Part shown: piece after piece, positions 18,661 through 27,881 of the stretch
Layout: each line of letters begins with the position of its first letter
Numbering within the stretch: the stretch's first letter is position 1
NCBI RefSeq assembly: GCF_006381105.1
Contig: NZ_VDET01000002.1
Location: 1,770,123 to 1,834,122, forward strand
Reading direction: 5' to 3'
DNA: 64,000 nucleotides
Source: Flavicella sediminum
GTDB lineage: Bacteria > Bacteroidota > Bacteroidia > Flavobacteriales > Flavobacteriaceae
Notes under the pieces: generated by a model
Databases searched by the model: none
Seen by the model: only the letters and a program-made list of their open reading frames with translations
Told to the model about the DNA's origin: nothing
Translations under genes and position numbers: made by a program

Positions 18661-20457
18661 TTAATCATTTAATTTTAAAACAGCCATAAATGCTTCTTGT
18701 GGAATTTCAACATTTCCAACTTGACGCATTCGTTTTTTACCTTTCTTTTGTTTTTCTAGAAGTTTTCTTTTTCTTGAAATATCACCTCCATAACATTTGG
18801 CAGTAACATCTTTACGAAGTGCTTTGGTTGTTTCTCTAGAAATAATTTTAGCACCAATAGCCGCCTGAATTGGAATGTCAAATTGTTGGCGAGGGATTAA
18901 TTCTTTTAATTTTTCACACATTTTTTTACCAATACTATACGCATTGTCTGCATGAATTAACGCTGATAATGCATCTACAGGTTGTGCGTTTAGTAAGATG
19001 TCTACACGAACTAATTTAGAAGGTCGCATACCAATAGGATGGTAGTCGAAAGAAGCATATCCTTTAGAAACGGTTTTTAATCGATCGTAAAAATCGAAAA
19101 CAATTTCTGCCAATGGCATTTCAAAAGTCAATTCTACACGTACAGGTGTTAAATAAGTTTGATTGACTATAAGACCACGTTTTTCAATACATAAACCCAT
19201 TACTTGTCCAACAAAGTCAGATTTGGTAATGATGGATGCCTTGATATAAGGTTCCTCTACTCTGTCTAATCCAGACGGGTCTGGCAAGTCGGTAGGGTTG
19301 TTTAGTAATATAATTTCGTCAGGGTTTTTCTTCGTAAACGCATGGTACGATACATTGGGAACGGTAGTAATTACAGTCATGTTAAATTCGCGTTCCAATC
19401 GTTCCTGAATAATTTCCATATGGAGCATTCCTAAGAAGCCACAACGGAAACCAAAACCTAAGGCTGCAGAGCTTTCTGGAGCAAAAACAAGTGAAGCATC
19501 GTTTAATTGAAGTTTTTCCATAGAATAACGAAGTTCTTCGTACTCATCCGTATCCACAGGGTAAATTCCAGCAAAAACCATTGGTTTTACATCCTCAAAT
19601 CCATCAATTATTTCAGTAGTTGGCACTGCAGCATCTGTAATTGTGTCACCCACTTTTACTTCTTTTGCTGTTTTAATACCTGTAATAAGGTAGCCAACAT
19701 CTCCTGTTTTTACAGATTTTTTTACAACCTGGGTCAATTTTAAAGTTCCAACTTCATCAGCAAAATACTCATTGTTGGTGGCCATAAATTTGATGCGTTG
19801 TCCTTTTTTTATTTCACCATTTAAAACACGGAAATAAGTTTCAATTCCTCTATAAGAATTGTAAACAGAATCAAATATCAGGGCTTGTAAGGGAGCTTCA
19901 GGGTCTCCTTTTGGAGCAGGAATTCTTTCAATAATAGCTTTTAAAATATTGTCAATTCCCAAACCTGTTTTTCCACTTGCATGAATTACATCTTCGGCAT
20001 TACAACCTAAAAGGTCTACAATGTCATCGGTAACTTCTTCTGGATTGGCACTTGGTAAATCTACCTTGTTTAAAATTGGGATAATTTCCAAATCATTTTC
20101 CAAAGCCAGGTATAAGTTTGAAATTGTTTGTGCTTGAATGCTTTGTGCTGCATCAACAATTAACAATGCGCCTTCGCAAGCTGCAATAGATCTAGAGACT
20201 TCGTAAGAAAAATCTACATGGCCAGGAGTGTCAATAAGGTTTAAGATGTACTCTTCCCCGTCTTGCGTATAGTCCATTTGTATGGCGTGACTTTTAATGG
20301 TAATACCACGTTCACGTTCCAAATCCATATTGTCTAGCAATTGGTCTTGTTTTTCTCTTTCTGTTACAGAACCTGTATAATCTAATAACCTATCAGCAAG
20401 TGTACTTTTACCGTGGTCAATATGTGCTATGATGCAAAAATTTCTAATATTTTTCAT
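18661..20457 (-). CDS. lepA: Elongation factor 4 (LepA)
   Basis: Ribosome-associated translational GTPase (EF-4). The G1 loop 'AHIDHGKST' (residues 11-19), switch-region '[12 protein letters not shown]', G3 'DTPGHVDF' and G4 'NKVDL' are all visible. The LepA-specific C-terminal domain includes '[21 protein letters not shown]', which inserts in the ribosomal A site. 598 residues is the standard length. Transcribed alone on the minus strand, with an exact -7 box upstream (20489-20496) and a terminator downstream. Confidence 0.99.
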   Translation of the reverse strand: MKNIRNFCIIAHIDHGKSTLADRLLDYTGSVTEREKQDQLLDNMDLERERGITIKSHAIQMDYTQDGEEYILNLIDTPGHVDFSYEVSRSIAACEGALLIVDAAQSIQAQTISNLYLALENDLEIIPILNKVDLPSANPEEVTDDIVDLLGCNAEDVIHASGKTGLGIDNILKAIIERIPAPKGDPEAPLQALIFDSVYNSYRGIETYFRVLNGEIKKGQRIKFMATNNEYFADEVGTLKLTQVVKKSVKTGDVGYLITGIKTAKEVKVGDTITDAAVPTTEIIDGFEDVKPMVFAGIYPVDTDEYEELRYSMEKLQLNDASLVFAPESSAALGFGFRCGFLGMLHMEIIQERLEREFNMTVITTVPNVSYHAFTKKNPDEIILLNNPTDLPDPSGLDRVEEPYIKASIITKSDFVGQVMGLCIEKRGLIVNQTYLTPVRVELTFEMPLAEIVFDFYDRLKTVSKGYASFDYHPIGMRPSKLVRVDILLNAQPVDALSALIHADNAYSIGKKMCEKLKELIPRQQFDIPIQAAIGAKIISRETTKALRKDVTAKCYGGDISRKRKLLEKQKKGKKRMRQVGNVEIPQEAFMAVLKLND

Positions 20458-20488
20458 ACTTCGTGTCTCTTTCTCCTAAAATGGTTCG

Positions 20489-20496
20489 CAAAGATA
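20489..20496 (-). promoter_or_regulatory. lepA promoter (-7 box)
   Basis: Minus-strand TATCTTTG, then C, an exact TAnnTTTG match ~32 bases before the lepA ATG. No clear -33 element. Confidence 0.5.
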
Positions 20497-20581
20497 GTTA
20501 ATTATGCAATGCTTAAGGAAGCTATAAGCTTACAATTTAATGGAATACTTTGTGTAGCGTGAATTCTTTATTTATTTGAGT

Positions 20582-21574
20582 TTATTGTTTGTCGTGATTT
20601 GGATAAACAATGTTTGCTTTTTTACGAATTCTATCTAGGGTTTTTATCAGGTCTAAACTAAAACTTAAAGGTAACATTGGACTTTCAAGTAAGTTTTTGT
20701 CTAGGCATTCCATAACATGTTTTGCTTCTAGTTGGTAGCCTAAACCAGGGCTGTTTTCTATATTTATGGAGGTTAGCTCGTAGCCTTTTTTATACAGTAG
20801 TGGTTGGTCTAATTCTCTAAATATTCTTACAGCGCCATGTTCAAATAGAAATTCACTAGCGTTAAAAGCATTGCACTTAAGTCCGGAAGCCAAATTTGCT
20901 GAATTGCCATTGGTGTACTTAAATAACATTTCTATATTTTCATCAGCTCCAGTTTTAGCGAGTTCAGCTTCTACTTGAATTTCATTTGGGAGTCCAAGTG
21001 TCATTAATGCCGTAAAAACAGGGTAAATTCCAATGTCTAATAAAGAACCACCTCCAAGATCCATATTAAATAAACGGTGTTCAGGGTTGAAAGGAGCGAA
21101 AAATTTAAAATCGCACTTGACATGTTTTAGCGCTCCTAGTTCGTTTGATTGAATAATTTCTAAAACTTTTAAAAATGCAGGATTGAATCGTGTCCAGAAA
21201 GCTTCCATTAAAAAAGTATTGTTTTCTTTGGAGGAAGCAATCATTTGTGAGACTTCTTTTTCATTAATAGCAAAAGCCTTTTCACAGAGTACGGCTTTTT
21301 TATGATTCATACATAATAAAGAGTGTTCTAAATGAAGAGAATGAGGAGTGGCAATATATACGATATCTACCTTTGGATCATTTACCATTTCTTCATAAGT
21401 TCCATAGGCTTTTTCAAATCCAAATTCGTTTGAAAATTCTTCAGCTTTTTGAAGACTTCTAGAAGCGGTAGCGTATAAGTTTGCGTTTTCTAATAATTTT
21501 AAATCACTAGCAAATTTTTTTGCGATTTTTCCACAGCCTAATACGGCCCAATTGTATGTTTTTTTCGTTGTCAT
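20582..21574 (-). CDS. Gfo/Idh/MocA family oxidoreductase
   Basis: NAD(P)-dependent oxidoreductase acting on a sugar or related polyol. The N-terminal Rossmann fold starts 'WAVLGCGKIAKKFASDL'. 'VDIVYIATPHSLHLEHS' and 'KKAVLCEKAFA' carry the family's dinucleotide and catalytic Lys (the 'CEKA' variant of EKP). The C-terminal half begins 'EAFWTRFNPAF', seen in the dihydrodiol dehydrogenase and glucose-fructose oxidoreductase-like branch. 330 residues is normal. It is cytoplasmic with no signal. It lies alone upstream of lepA on the same strand, 124 bases apart, and the context gives no clue to the substrate. Confidence 0.88.
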   Translation of the reverse strand: MTTKKTYNWAVLGCGKIAKKFASDLKLLENANLYATASRSLQKAEEFSNEFGFEKAYGTYEEMVNDPKVDIVYIATPHSLHLEHSLLCMNHKKAVLCEKAFAINEKEVSQMIASSKENNTFLMEAFWTRFNPAFLKVLEIIQSNELGALKHVKCDFKFFAPFNPEHRLFNMDLGGGSLLDIGIYPVFTALMTLGLPNEIQVEAELAKTGADENIEMLFKYTNGNSANLASGLKCNAFNASEFLFEHGAVRIFRELDQPLLYKKGYELTSINIENSPGLGYQLEAKHVMECLDKNLLESPMLPLSFSLDLIKTLDRIRKKANIVYPNHDKQ

Positions 21575-21844
21575 GGTTTGTTTTAATAAAGAAAATTGCT
21601 GCTAATATATACAAAGTGCTTGACTTTTTGGAGGTCAATATTTTAATAACTGTTTTGTTTTCTGCTTTAGGAGAAGAGAAGGACTGTGCTAAAAACAATT
21701 GCAGTTAAATACTTTAAATAATAGAATGTTTGGTGGTTGAAAATAACTTAGAATTAGTGAAGTAAGCATAAATTTCAAGTATTAAGAGTTAAGTTAAATT
21801 ACAGTTAAAGACCGAAGATTATTATTCTACACAGTAATAATATA

Positions 21845-21852
21845 TACTTTTG
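21845..21852 (+). promoter_or_regulatory. Promoter of the secreted thioredoxin-like gene (-7 box)
   Basis: TACTTTTG fits TAnnTTTG exactly, 15 bases before the chosen ATG at 21868. This implies a very short leader. No clear -33 TTTG. Confidence 0.45.
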
Positions 21853-21867
21853 TGTAAAAAAAACGCT

Positions 21868-24426
21868 ATGAAAAACACACAGAAAATTATTTGTGCAATC
21901 CTTTTTTTGCTGTCAGTCAATTTTGGATTTTCTCAGAAAATCATCAAAAACCCCGAATTTGGTGCAAGTTCCTTGCCAGGAGAAATAAGGAAATTAGAAA
22001 TTTTAGAAGACGCAACCGTCCTACATTTTCATTTACACGGAAAACCTGGAGCAGCGTTTTATATACCTAAAGGTTCTTGTATCAAAGATGTAGAAAAGGA
22101 TGAGAAATTATTTGTGATAAAGGCAGAGGGGATTCGTCTTAACAAAAAAACGATTTTTCCTGAAGCTGGAGTCCTAAATTATAGCTTGTATTTTCCACCG
22201 ATAAAGAAAGATGTTGGAAGAATTGATTTCTTTGAATCAAATAAAGGAGGTTCTTGGTATGTTGAAGACATTATAATTAACGATACTAAATTTGGTTCTG
22301 TATTACCCAAAGCGTTAAAAGGAAATTGGTTAAAAACAGACGGTAGCAATGTCTTAGCGTGTTCTTTTCAGAATGATAAGGCTATCGTTGATAAACAAAT
22401 TTGGGAGTATAAATCAGTTAAGGAAAAACGGAATCTATATACGCTTGTTTTAGAAAAAGCTGGCGCAGAAAAAGTGGTTTATGCAAAACAAAACAAAGAC
22501 AAAACGATTCGTTTTGGTAGTCATAAAAAACATTTAGTAAAGCTTAGTAAAAAAAGAACTGATGTTAAAGTTAGCAGCTTCGTTGATGAGGAACGCTACA
22601 ATGAAACTGAATTTTTAAAAATAGATTCTACTACTTATTCGGGTGTATTGTTAAATTATAGTAAAAGGAATCCACAAAAAACAGGTATGCTGCATGTGAG
22701 TAATGTTTTTACAGGGAAACAAGATTCTTATTTGGTTAAAATAAAAAAGGATGGTAGTTTTTCAGTAAAATTTCCATTGCTTCATCCTCAAGAAGTTTAT
22801 GTGAGATTACCCAATTATAGCGGTTCTGTTTTTGTTGAGCAAGGTAAGGAAACTTGGCAATTGATAAATTCTAAGAGCCGTACGGACGTTTTATTTGCAG
22901 GTGATTTGGCGCAGTTAAATACGGATTTAACGAGTTTGCAATTTTTGTCATTAGATAGAAGTTATTACAATCTAACGAAAAAAATTAAAGAGATTTCTTT
23001 AGAAGAATATAAAAATAAGACAATTGAAATTCATGAGGCTCAAACTAAAAAATTTGAAGACCTTCTTAAGACAAGAACAATTAGTACTAAAGCACAACAA
23101 ATAATTCGCTTAAAATTAGCGTACGCTTTTTACCAATACTTGGTTAGTTATGACATGTATAACAGAGAAAGTAACGAAACTAAAATAGATAAGGCTTATT
23201 TAAGTTTTATGGCAACTGATATTTATACTAATAAATTGGCAGTTATGGTAAGTGAGTATAGAAATTTTGTGAATCGCTTACGATTTTGTGCACCGCTTCG
23301 TAGTAACATGAGTGTTTCTGGTATAAGTAATGTAGAATTAGCAGAAATATTAAAGGAAAAAGGAATTACCTTGACTGATGAGGAACAAAGTCTAATAGAT
23401 GGACAATTGAAATTTAATATGGATAATGCTAAAACTATACAAAAAGAAATAGATTTTAATACTGAAAATGCTGAAGAGATTAAAATGTTTAGATTAAAAG
23501 TTAGTGAATTGTATAGAAAAATGACTGAGGTAGACCGTAAGAAATTGTATGCTAATAATAGGGTGCATATCGATAGTACTTTGGCTTATCTTAAAAGGTA
23601 TGAGGTAGATGTGCCAGAAAATGTAATCGCTGTTCAAATTGCAAAAAATGACATATTGACCAAAGAAGAGAAGGAAAAAAACAATGCCTTTTTTAATGAA
23701 GAGCATAGAACTAAAAGCAGAGCCTTTTCTAAAAAATACTCCGGAATTACAAGAGAGAATATGTACAGTAAACTTAGAAAATCTCAATTAGATAATATCA
23801 ATTTATTTTTTGATAAACAAGAAAATTGGTTGTCTGATATCATAAAGATGCAAATTGTAGCAGGGTCAATTAAGGATGAATTATCACCGCTTTCACAAAA
23901 AGAATTAAGCGAAGTGTCGAAAAAAATTAGCAATTCCTTTTTAGTTGAGTGTCTGAAAAATGAAAATAAGAAAACCATTTTGAAACTAGAGTCTAATAAA
24001 AAAGCAACAGGTTTTGTTGTAAAAGAAACACCAAAAACAGATGGAGATAAAGTTTTTAAGGCGATTATTGAAAAGTACGAAGGAAAGGTTGTTTTTGTTG
24101 ATTTTTGGGCAACTTGGTGCGCTCCCTGTCGTTCAGGAATTAAAAGGATGATTCCGATGAAGGAAGTACTAAAAGACAAGGAAGTCGTGTTTTTATATAT
24201 AACCGATACTACTTCTCCTGAGAAGACTTACAATAATATGATTCCAGGAATAAAAGGAGAGCACTACAGAGTCTCTGCTGATGAATGGAATTATATGAAA
24301 ATCAAGTTTAACATATCAGGTATTCCGCATCATGCCTTGGTTGATAAAACTGGGAAAATTATAGAAAAGAAACTTAGGCATCAGCCCAATGAAACTTACA
24401 AAAAACTTATTGAATCGCATTTGTAA
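21868..24426 (+). CDS. Large secreted TlpA-like thioredoxin-domain protein
   Basis: Exported protein of 852 residues. A signal peptide ('IICAILFLLSVNFGFSQ') occupies residues ~1-24. A beta-rich N-terminal part (to ~residue 350) has no firm family. A long charged helical region follows (~350-710). A C-terminal thioredoxin fold (~725-852) has the active site 'WCAPC' (Cys751, Cys754) in 'VDFWATWCAPCRSG' and cis-Pro in 'ISGIPHHALVD'. This fits Bacteroidota periplasmic disulfide reductases related to TlpA, though it is longer than most. I start at ATG 21868 because the upstream frame only offers a TTG and adds six charged residues ahead of the signal. Located before an ABC ATPase and a permease that also carries a thioredoxin domain, suggesting a shared redox task. 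Substrate unknown. Confidence 0.8.
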   Translation: MKNTQKIICAILFLLSVNFGFSQKIIKNPEFGASSLPGEIRKLEILEDATVLHFHLHGKPGAAFYIPKGSCIKDVEKDEKLFVIKAEGIRLNKKTIFPEAGVLNYSLYFPPIKKDVGRIDFFESNKGGSWYVEDIIINDTKFGSVLPKALKGNWLKTDGSNVLACSFQNDKAIVDKQIWEYKSVKEKRNLYTLVLEKAGAEKVVYAKQNKDKTIRFGSHKKHLVKLSKKRTDVKVSSFVDEERYNETEFLKIDSTTYSGVLLNYSKRNPQKTGMLHVSNVFTGKQDSYLVKIKKDGSFSVKFPLLHPQEVYVRLPNYSGSVFVEQGKETWQLINSKSRTDVLFAGDLAQLNTDLTSLQFLSLDRSYYNLTKKIKEISLEEYKNKTIEIHEAQTKKFEDLLKTRTISTKAQQIIRLKLAYAFYQYLVSYDMYNRESNETKIDKAYLSFMATDIYTNKLAVMVSEYRNFVNRLRFCAPLRSNMSVSGISNVELAEILKEKGITLTDEEQSLIDGQLKFNMDNAKTIQKEIDFNTENAEEIKMFRLKVSELYRKMTEVDRKKLYANNRVHIDSTLAYLKRYEVDVPENVIAVQIAKNDILTKEEKEKNNAFFNEEHRTKSRAFSKKYSGITRENMYSKLRKSQLDNINLFFDKQENWLSDIIKMQIVAGSIKDELSPLSQKELSEVSKKISNSFLVECLKNENKKTILKLESNKKATGFVVKETPKTDGDKVFKAIIEKYEGKVVFVDFWATWCAPCRSGIKRMIPMKEVLKDKEVVFLYITDTTSPEKTYNNMIPGIKGEHYRVSADEWNYMKIKFNISGIPHHALVDKTGKIIEKKLRHQPNETYKKLIESHL

Positions 24427-24483
24427 AAATAGATTTGTAAATGTTTTCCCTTTCATGAGGTGAAATATTTTTTATAAAGAAGC

Positions 24484-24513
24484 AGATATACTTTGCATAA
24501 GTTCAGTATATCT
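24484..24513 (+). terminator. Weak hairpin downstream of the thioredoxin-like gene
   Basis: AGATATAC and GTATATCT form an 8-bp stem around 14 bases, followed only by TTCTTG. Could be a weak terminator or an operator for the ABC genes. Confidence 0.35.
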
Positions 24514-24615
24514 TTCTTGATATAAAAAGTGTAGTTGTAAATATTTGTTTATTTAAAGTATAAGTTCAATTATCCATACCTTTAACGCTGAAAAATTTAA
24601 ATTTAAAAAAGCTAT

Positions 24616-25521
24616 ATGAAAGAGTTCGCTATTCAAACAGAAGACTTGTCGTTTTCGTATTCCAAAAAACATAAAATATTAAATAAAGTAAATATTAATG
24701 TACCCAAAGGATCAATCTATGGTTTTTTAGGTCCAAATGGTGCAGGTAAGTCTACCACAATGCAGTTGCTTACTGGTGTTTTGGTAAGTGAAAAAGACGA
24801 TATTTCTATTTTTGGGAAAGAAATAAAAAGTCAAATGCCTGAAATGTTTCATAAAATGGGAGCTTTGGTCGAGTCTCCAAGTTTGTATATGCACTTGTCT
24901 GCGATTGACAATTTAAGATGTGTTACTACTTTAAAAAGTATAGATGAATCAAAAATATATGAAGTTTTAGAACTTGTAGGATTGTTAGAAAATGGAAATC
25001 AAAAAGTGAAAAAATTTTCTTTAGGAATGAAACAGCGTTTGGCAATTGCGATGACTTTATTAGGTGATCCAGAGTTGTTGTTGTTAGATGAGCCGGTAAA
25101 CGGATTAGATCCTACAGGAATGACTGAGGTTAGGGAGTTGTTGGTGAATTTAAATAAGGAAAAAGGAATTACCATTTTTATTTCAAGTCATTTATTAGAC
25201 GAAATTCAGAAAATGTGTACGTATATTGGCATTATTCATAAAGGAGAAATTCAATTTGAAGGTACAATGGAAGAACTCGCTTCACGAAATACGGATTGTA
25301 CTGTTTTATTAGAAATTGGTGAATCGGAAAAACATGCATCTATTCTTGAAGAAGCATACGAAGTCCTAAGACAAGAAAGTGAAAATCAGTTTAAAATTTC
25401 GCTATCAAGCAAAGAAGATATTCCTGAGGTAACTAAATTTTTAATTCAAAATAACATACCCGTTTATCAACTTCGGATAGAGGAAGGATTAGAAAATTGG
25501 TTTTTAACACTAACAAAATAG
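24616..25521 (+). CDS. ABC transporter ATP-binding protein (BcrA/drug-peptide type)
   Basis: Cytoplasmic ATPase of an ABC-2 type exporter. Walker A 'GPNGAGKST' (residues ~39-47), signature 'FSLGMKQRLAIA' and Walker B 'LLLLDEPVNGLDP' followed by 'SSHLL' are intact. The C-terminal ~85 residues after 'GTMEEL' form the regulatory tail seen in BcrA-like and antibiotic or lantibiotic self-protection ATPases. The stop overlaps the upstream region of the permease gene by a few bases of spacing (permease ATG at 25527, 5 bases after this stop), so the two are one unit. Which substrate is moved cannot be read; no precursor peptide gene was found nearby. Confidence 0.9.
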   Translation: MKEFAIQTEDLSFSYSKKHKILNKVNINVPKGSIYGFLGPNGAGKSTTMQLLTGVLVSEKDDISIFGKEIKSQMPEMFHKMGALVESPSLYMHLSAIDNLRCVTTLKSIDESKIYEVLELVGLLENGNQKVKKFSLGMKQRLAIAMTLLGDPELLLLDEPVNGLDPTGMTEVRELLVNLNKEKGITIFISSHLLDEIQKMCTYIGIIHKGEIQFEGTMEELASRNTDCTVLLEIGESEKHASILEEAYEVLRQESENQFKISLSSKEDIPEVTKFLIQNNIPVYQLRIEEGLENWFLTLTK

Positions 25522-25526
25522 AGGCT

Positions 25527-27752
25527 ATGAAAACTATATTTCCATATTTAAAAAAGAACCTAAAATTAGAATTGATAAAAAAGAAACGTTCGGGTATTTT
25601 TACATTAAGCATTATTTTAGGGGCTATAATTCCGTTGGTGTTTTTTATTGTACGCCTTTTTGTATATAGTAAGGGTATACAAAAAGGAGGTGGTATTCCT
25701 GTGAATTATTATTTTGAAACACTAAATAATGAAGCCTTAGTAGGTTTTTCATATTTTTTATTCCCTATACTAATCATAATATCTGCAAGTAAAATAACAC
25801 AAATAGATCATAAAAATAAGGGTTGGAATTTGATGGAAACCCAGCCAACTACAAAGGCTTCTATATATTTCTCTAAATATCTTGTTTTGTTAGCAAGTAA
25901 TTTGATTGCAATTGTATCCTTGTTGTTTTCTGTGGTTGTTTTTGCATTTTTATTATCTGTGTTTTTTGAGCTTCCTTCTTATAAAATAGTGTCTATACCT
26001 TTTGAAGATTTTTTTAAAGTAGGAGCAAGGCTTTTTATTGTTAGTTTAGGAGTTACAGCATTTCAGTATAGCATATCTGTTTTAATTTCTAGTTTTATTT
26101 GGCCTCTTTTAGTAGGTTTTCTAGCCATGTCTGCATCTACATTAATGAGAAAGTCTAACCTGATCATGAACTGGTATCCGTTTCAGCAATTAGGAGATGT
26201 GAGTGTGTATCCTAGAGGTAGTGACTTGGGAACAAATTGGTTTACTTTTTCAGAACTGTTAAGTATTTTGTATTCGGTTCTCTTTTTGTTTATTGGGTAT
26301 AGTTGGTATTATCATAAAATATTTATAAGAGCATTTTTTAAATCTAAAAAAAGAAGCCTATCTGTTGTTGGTGTTGTTACAATTTTAGGTTTGCTGATTT
26401 ATTCGGTTGTTATACCTAAACAGCAAGAGAGAAGCAATAAAACTGTTGTTAAAGGAACGGTGTCTGGCAATGTGCCCTTGAAAACCTTTTATGTTTTCGG
26501 TGTTTTGGCACAAGATACACTTGCGAAGATTCCTATTATAGATGGTGAGTTTAGAGGTGAATTGACAGGGGATTTAAAATTTGACACCTATTTTATTGAA
26601 TTCGAAAAATACTATGGGCAACAACTGTTTTTTGGGAAAAATGATAGTCTGCAGATTGATTTTAAAATTTATGGAAGACAAAATAAAATTGAAATAACTG
26701 GAACTCGGTTGGCAGAAAATATGAAAATAAAATCTAGCCGCCGTTATAGTACCGTGAAATATTATTTAGATAGAAATATCAATTTAGATAAAGACGAATT
26801 TTTTGTTAAAGAGATTCTTAGGGAATGGGAACTGAATTTAGGAGAGATTCACAATAAAAGAACCGTAGATAATTTTATACCTAGTGACGACTATCTTGCC
26901 CGACAAACAAAAATAGTTTCTTTACGGTCTTTGAATAATTGGGACAGCTATAAAGAAAAAGTAAAAAAAATATTTCCTAATAAAATTATCAAAGATGCTG
27001 ATAAGCTTGAAGATTTAGAGAATAGTGTGTATTTAAATGATGCAGATTTATTATCAGTAGAAGAATACTATACTTTTGTACTTAAAAAATTGATTCAAAA
27101 AGACGAAAGAATTGAGGTGTCTGATTCTCAAAAACATTTTGAAGCTATAGATAAATTAGAACCTAGTTTGTTCAAAGATAGATTGCTTTTTAAGCATCTG
27201 AAAAATAGCATTACCAATGCAGTGGAAATAAAAACCAGAGATTCTTTGATGAATAGATACCTGTCATCAATTAAAAAAGAATCTTATCAAAAATTATTAG
27301 TAAAAGAATTATACAATCAAAATAGACTGACAAAAGGGAATGTAGCTCCAGATTTTGTAGCAAGTGATACCAATGGAAAAACATTTGAGTTGAAAGATTT
27401 TAACGGAAAATACTTGTTGATAGATATTTGGGGGAATTGGTGTAAGCCTTGTTTGCAAATAGCTCCTAAGTTTAAAAAGAAAGCTTTACAGTATAAGAAT
27501 AAAAATATTGTTTTTGCAAAAATGAATTTTGGAGACTCTAAGGCAATTTGGAAGGTTTCTTCTAAGAAAAAGGACACGCTGCTATTTGACTTAAAACCCA
27601 TAAACGAAAAATTATTTATAAAAAACTACAATATCAAAAAGTACCCTACTTTTATTTTAATTGATCCTGAAGGGAAGTTGATTAGTTCAGATTTTTCAAG
27701 ACCAGATTATCCGCTCTTTGATGAGATTTTGAATAAGTATTTAGTAGAATAA
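25527..27752 (+). CDS. ABC-2 permease fused to periplasmic DUF4369-like and thioredoxin domains
   Basis: A fusion of 741 residues. Residues ~20-310 contain about seven membrane helices, consistent with an ABC-2 permease paired with the ATPase just upstream. After the last helix ('VVGVVTILGLLIYSVVIP') comes a beta-rich domain (~315-420, 'VVKGTVSGNVPLKTFYVFG') resembling the DUF4369 N-domain of TlpA-like proteins. Next is a charged helical linker, then a thioredoxin fold (~605-741) with 'WCKPC' (Cys639, Cys642) in 'IDIWGNWCKPCLQIAP' and a cis-Pro in 'IKKYPTFILID'. The thioredoxin half should face the periplasm. I start at ATG 25527, since the earlier in-frame start only overlaps the ATPase. The frame is continuous, with no sign of an assembly error. 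The architecture is unusual; the role is unknown. Confidence 0.85.
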   Translation: MKTIFPYLKKNLKLELIKKKRSGIFTLSIILGAIIPLVFFIVRLFVYSKGIQKGGGIPVNYYFETLNNEALVGFSYFLFPILIIISASKITQIDHKNKGWNLMETQPTTKASIYFSKYLVLLASNLIAIVSLLFSVVVFAFLLSVFFELPSYKIVSIPFEDFFKVGARLFIVSLGVTAFQYSISVLISSFIWPLLVGFLAMSASTLMRKSNLIMNWYPFQQLGDVSVYPRGSDLGTNWFTFSELLSILYSVLFLFIGYSWYYHKIFIRAFFKSKKRSLSVVGVVTILGLLIYSVVIPKQQERSNKTVVKGTVSGNVPLKTFYVFGVLAQDTLAKIPIIDGEFRGELTGDLKFDTYFIEFEKYYGQQLFFGKNDSLQIDFKIYGRQNKIEITGTRLAENMKIKSSRRYSTVKYYLDRNINLDKDEFFVKEILREWELNLGEIHNKRTVDNFIPSDDYLARQTKIVSLRSLNNWDSYKEKVKKIFPNKIIKDADKLEDLENSVYLNDADLLSVEEYYTFVLKKLIQKDERIEVSDSQKHFEAIDKLEPSLFKDRLLFKHLKNSITNAVEIKTRDSLMNRYLSSIKKESYQKLLVKELYNQNRLTKGNVAPDFVASDTNGKTFELKDFNGKYLLIDIWGNWCKPCLQIAPKFKKKALQYKNKNIVFAKMNFGDSKAIWKVSSKKKDTLLFDLKPINEKLFIKNYNIKKYPTFILIDPEGKLISSDFSRPDYPLFDEILNKYLVE

Positions 27753-27850
27753 GTGGGGCGAAATATAACTTAATAAAGCAGTCTATTACTAGTTGATTCT
27801 AATGACGTTACCGATTTTAACAAATCCATTTCAAGTGAAATAGAAAACAG

Positions 27851-27858
27851 TATATTTG
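27851..27858 (+). promoter_or_regulatory. dusB promoter (-7 box)
   Basis: TATATTTG followed by CA is an exact TAnnTTTG match, 23 bases before the TTG start of dusB. Confidence 0.5.
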
Positions 27859-27881
27859 CAGTTCTAAAAAAACAGAATATT

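Noticed and set aside
21520-21708. Plus-strand frame upstream of the secreted thioredoxin gene
   Set aside because: Its first part is antisense to the Gfo/Idh/MocA gene start and it has no recognisable domain or promoter.
24427-24615. Bacteriocin precursor gene before the ABC transporter
   Set aside because: No frame with a leader and Cys/Gly-rich core was found; only very short frames exist in this gap.
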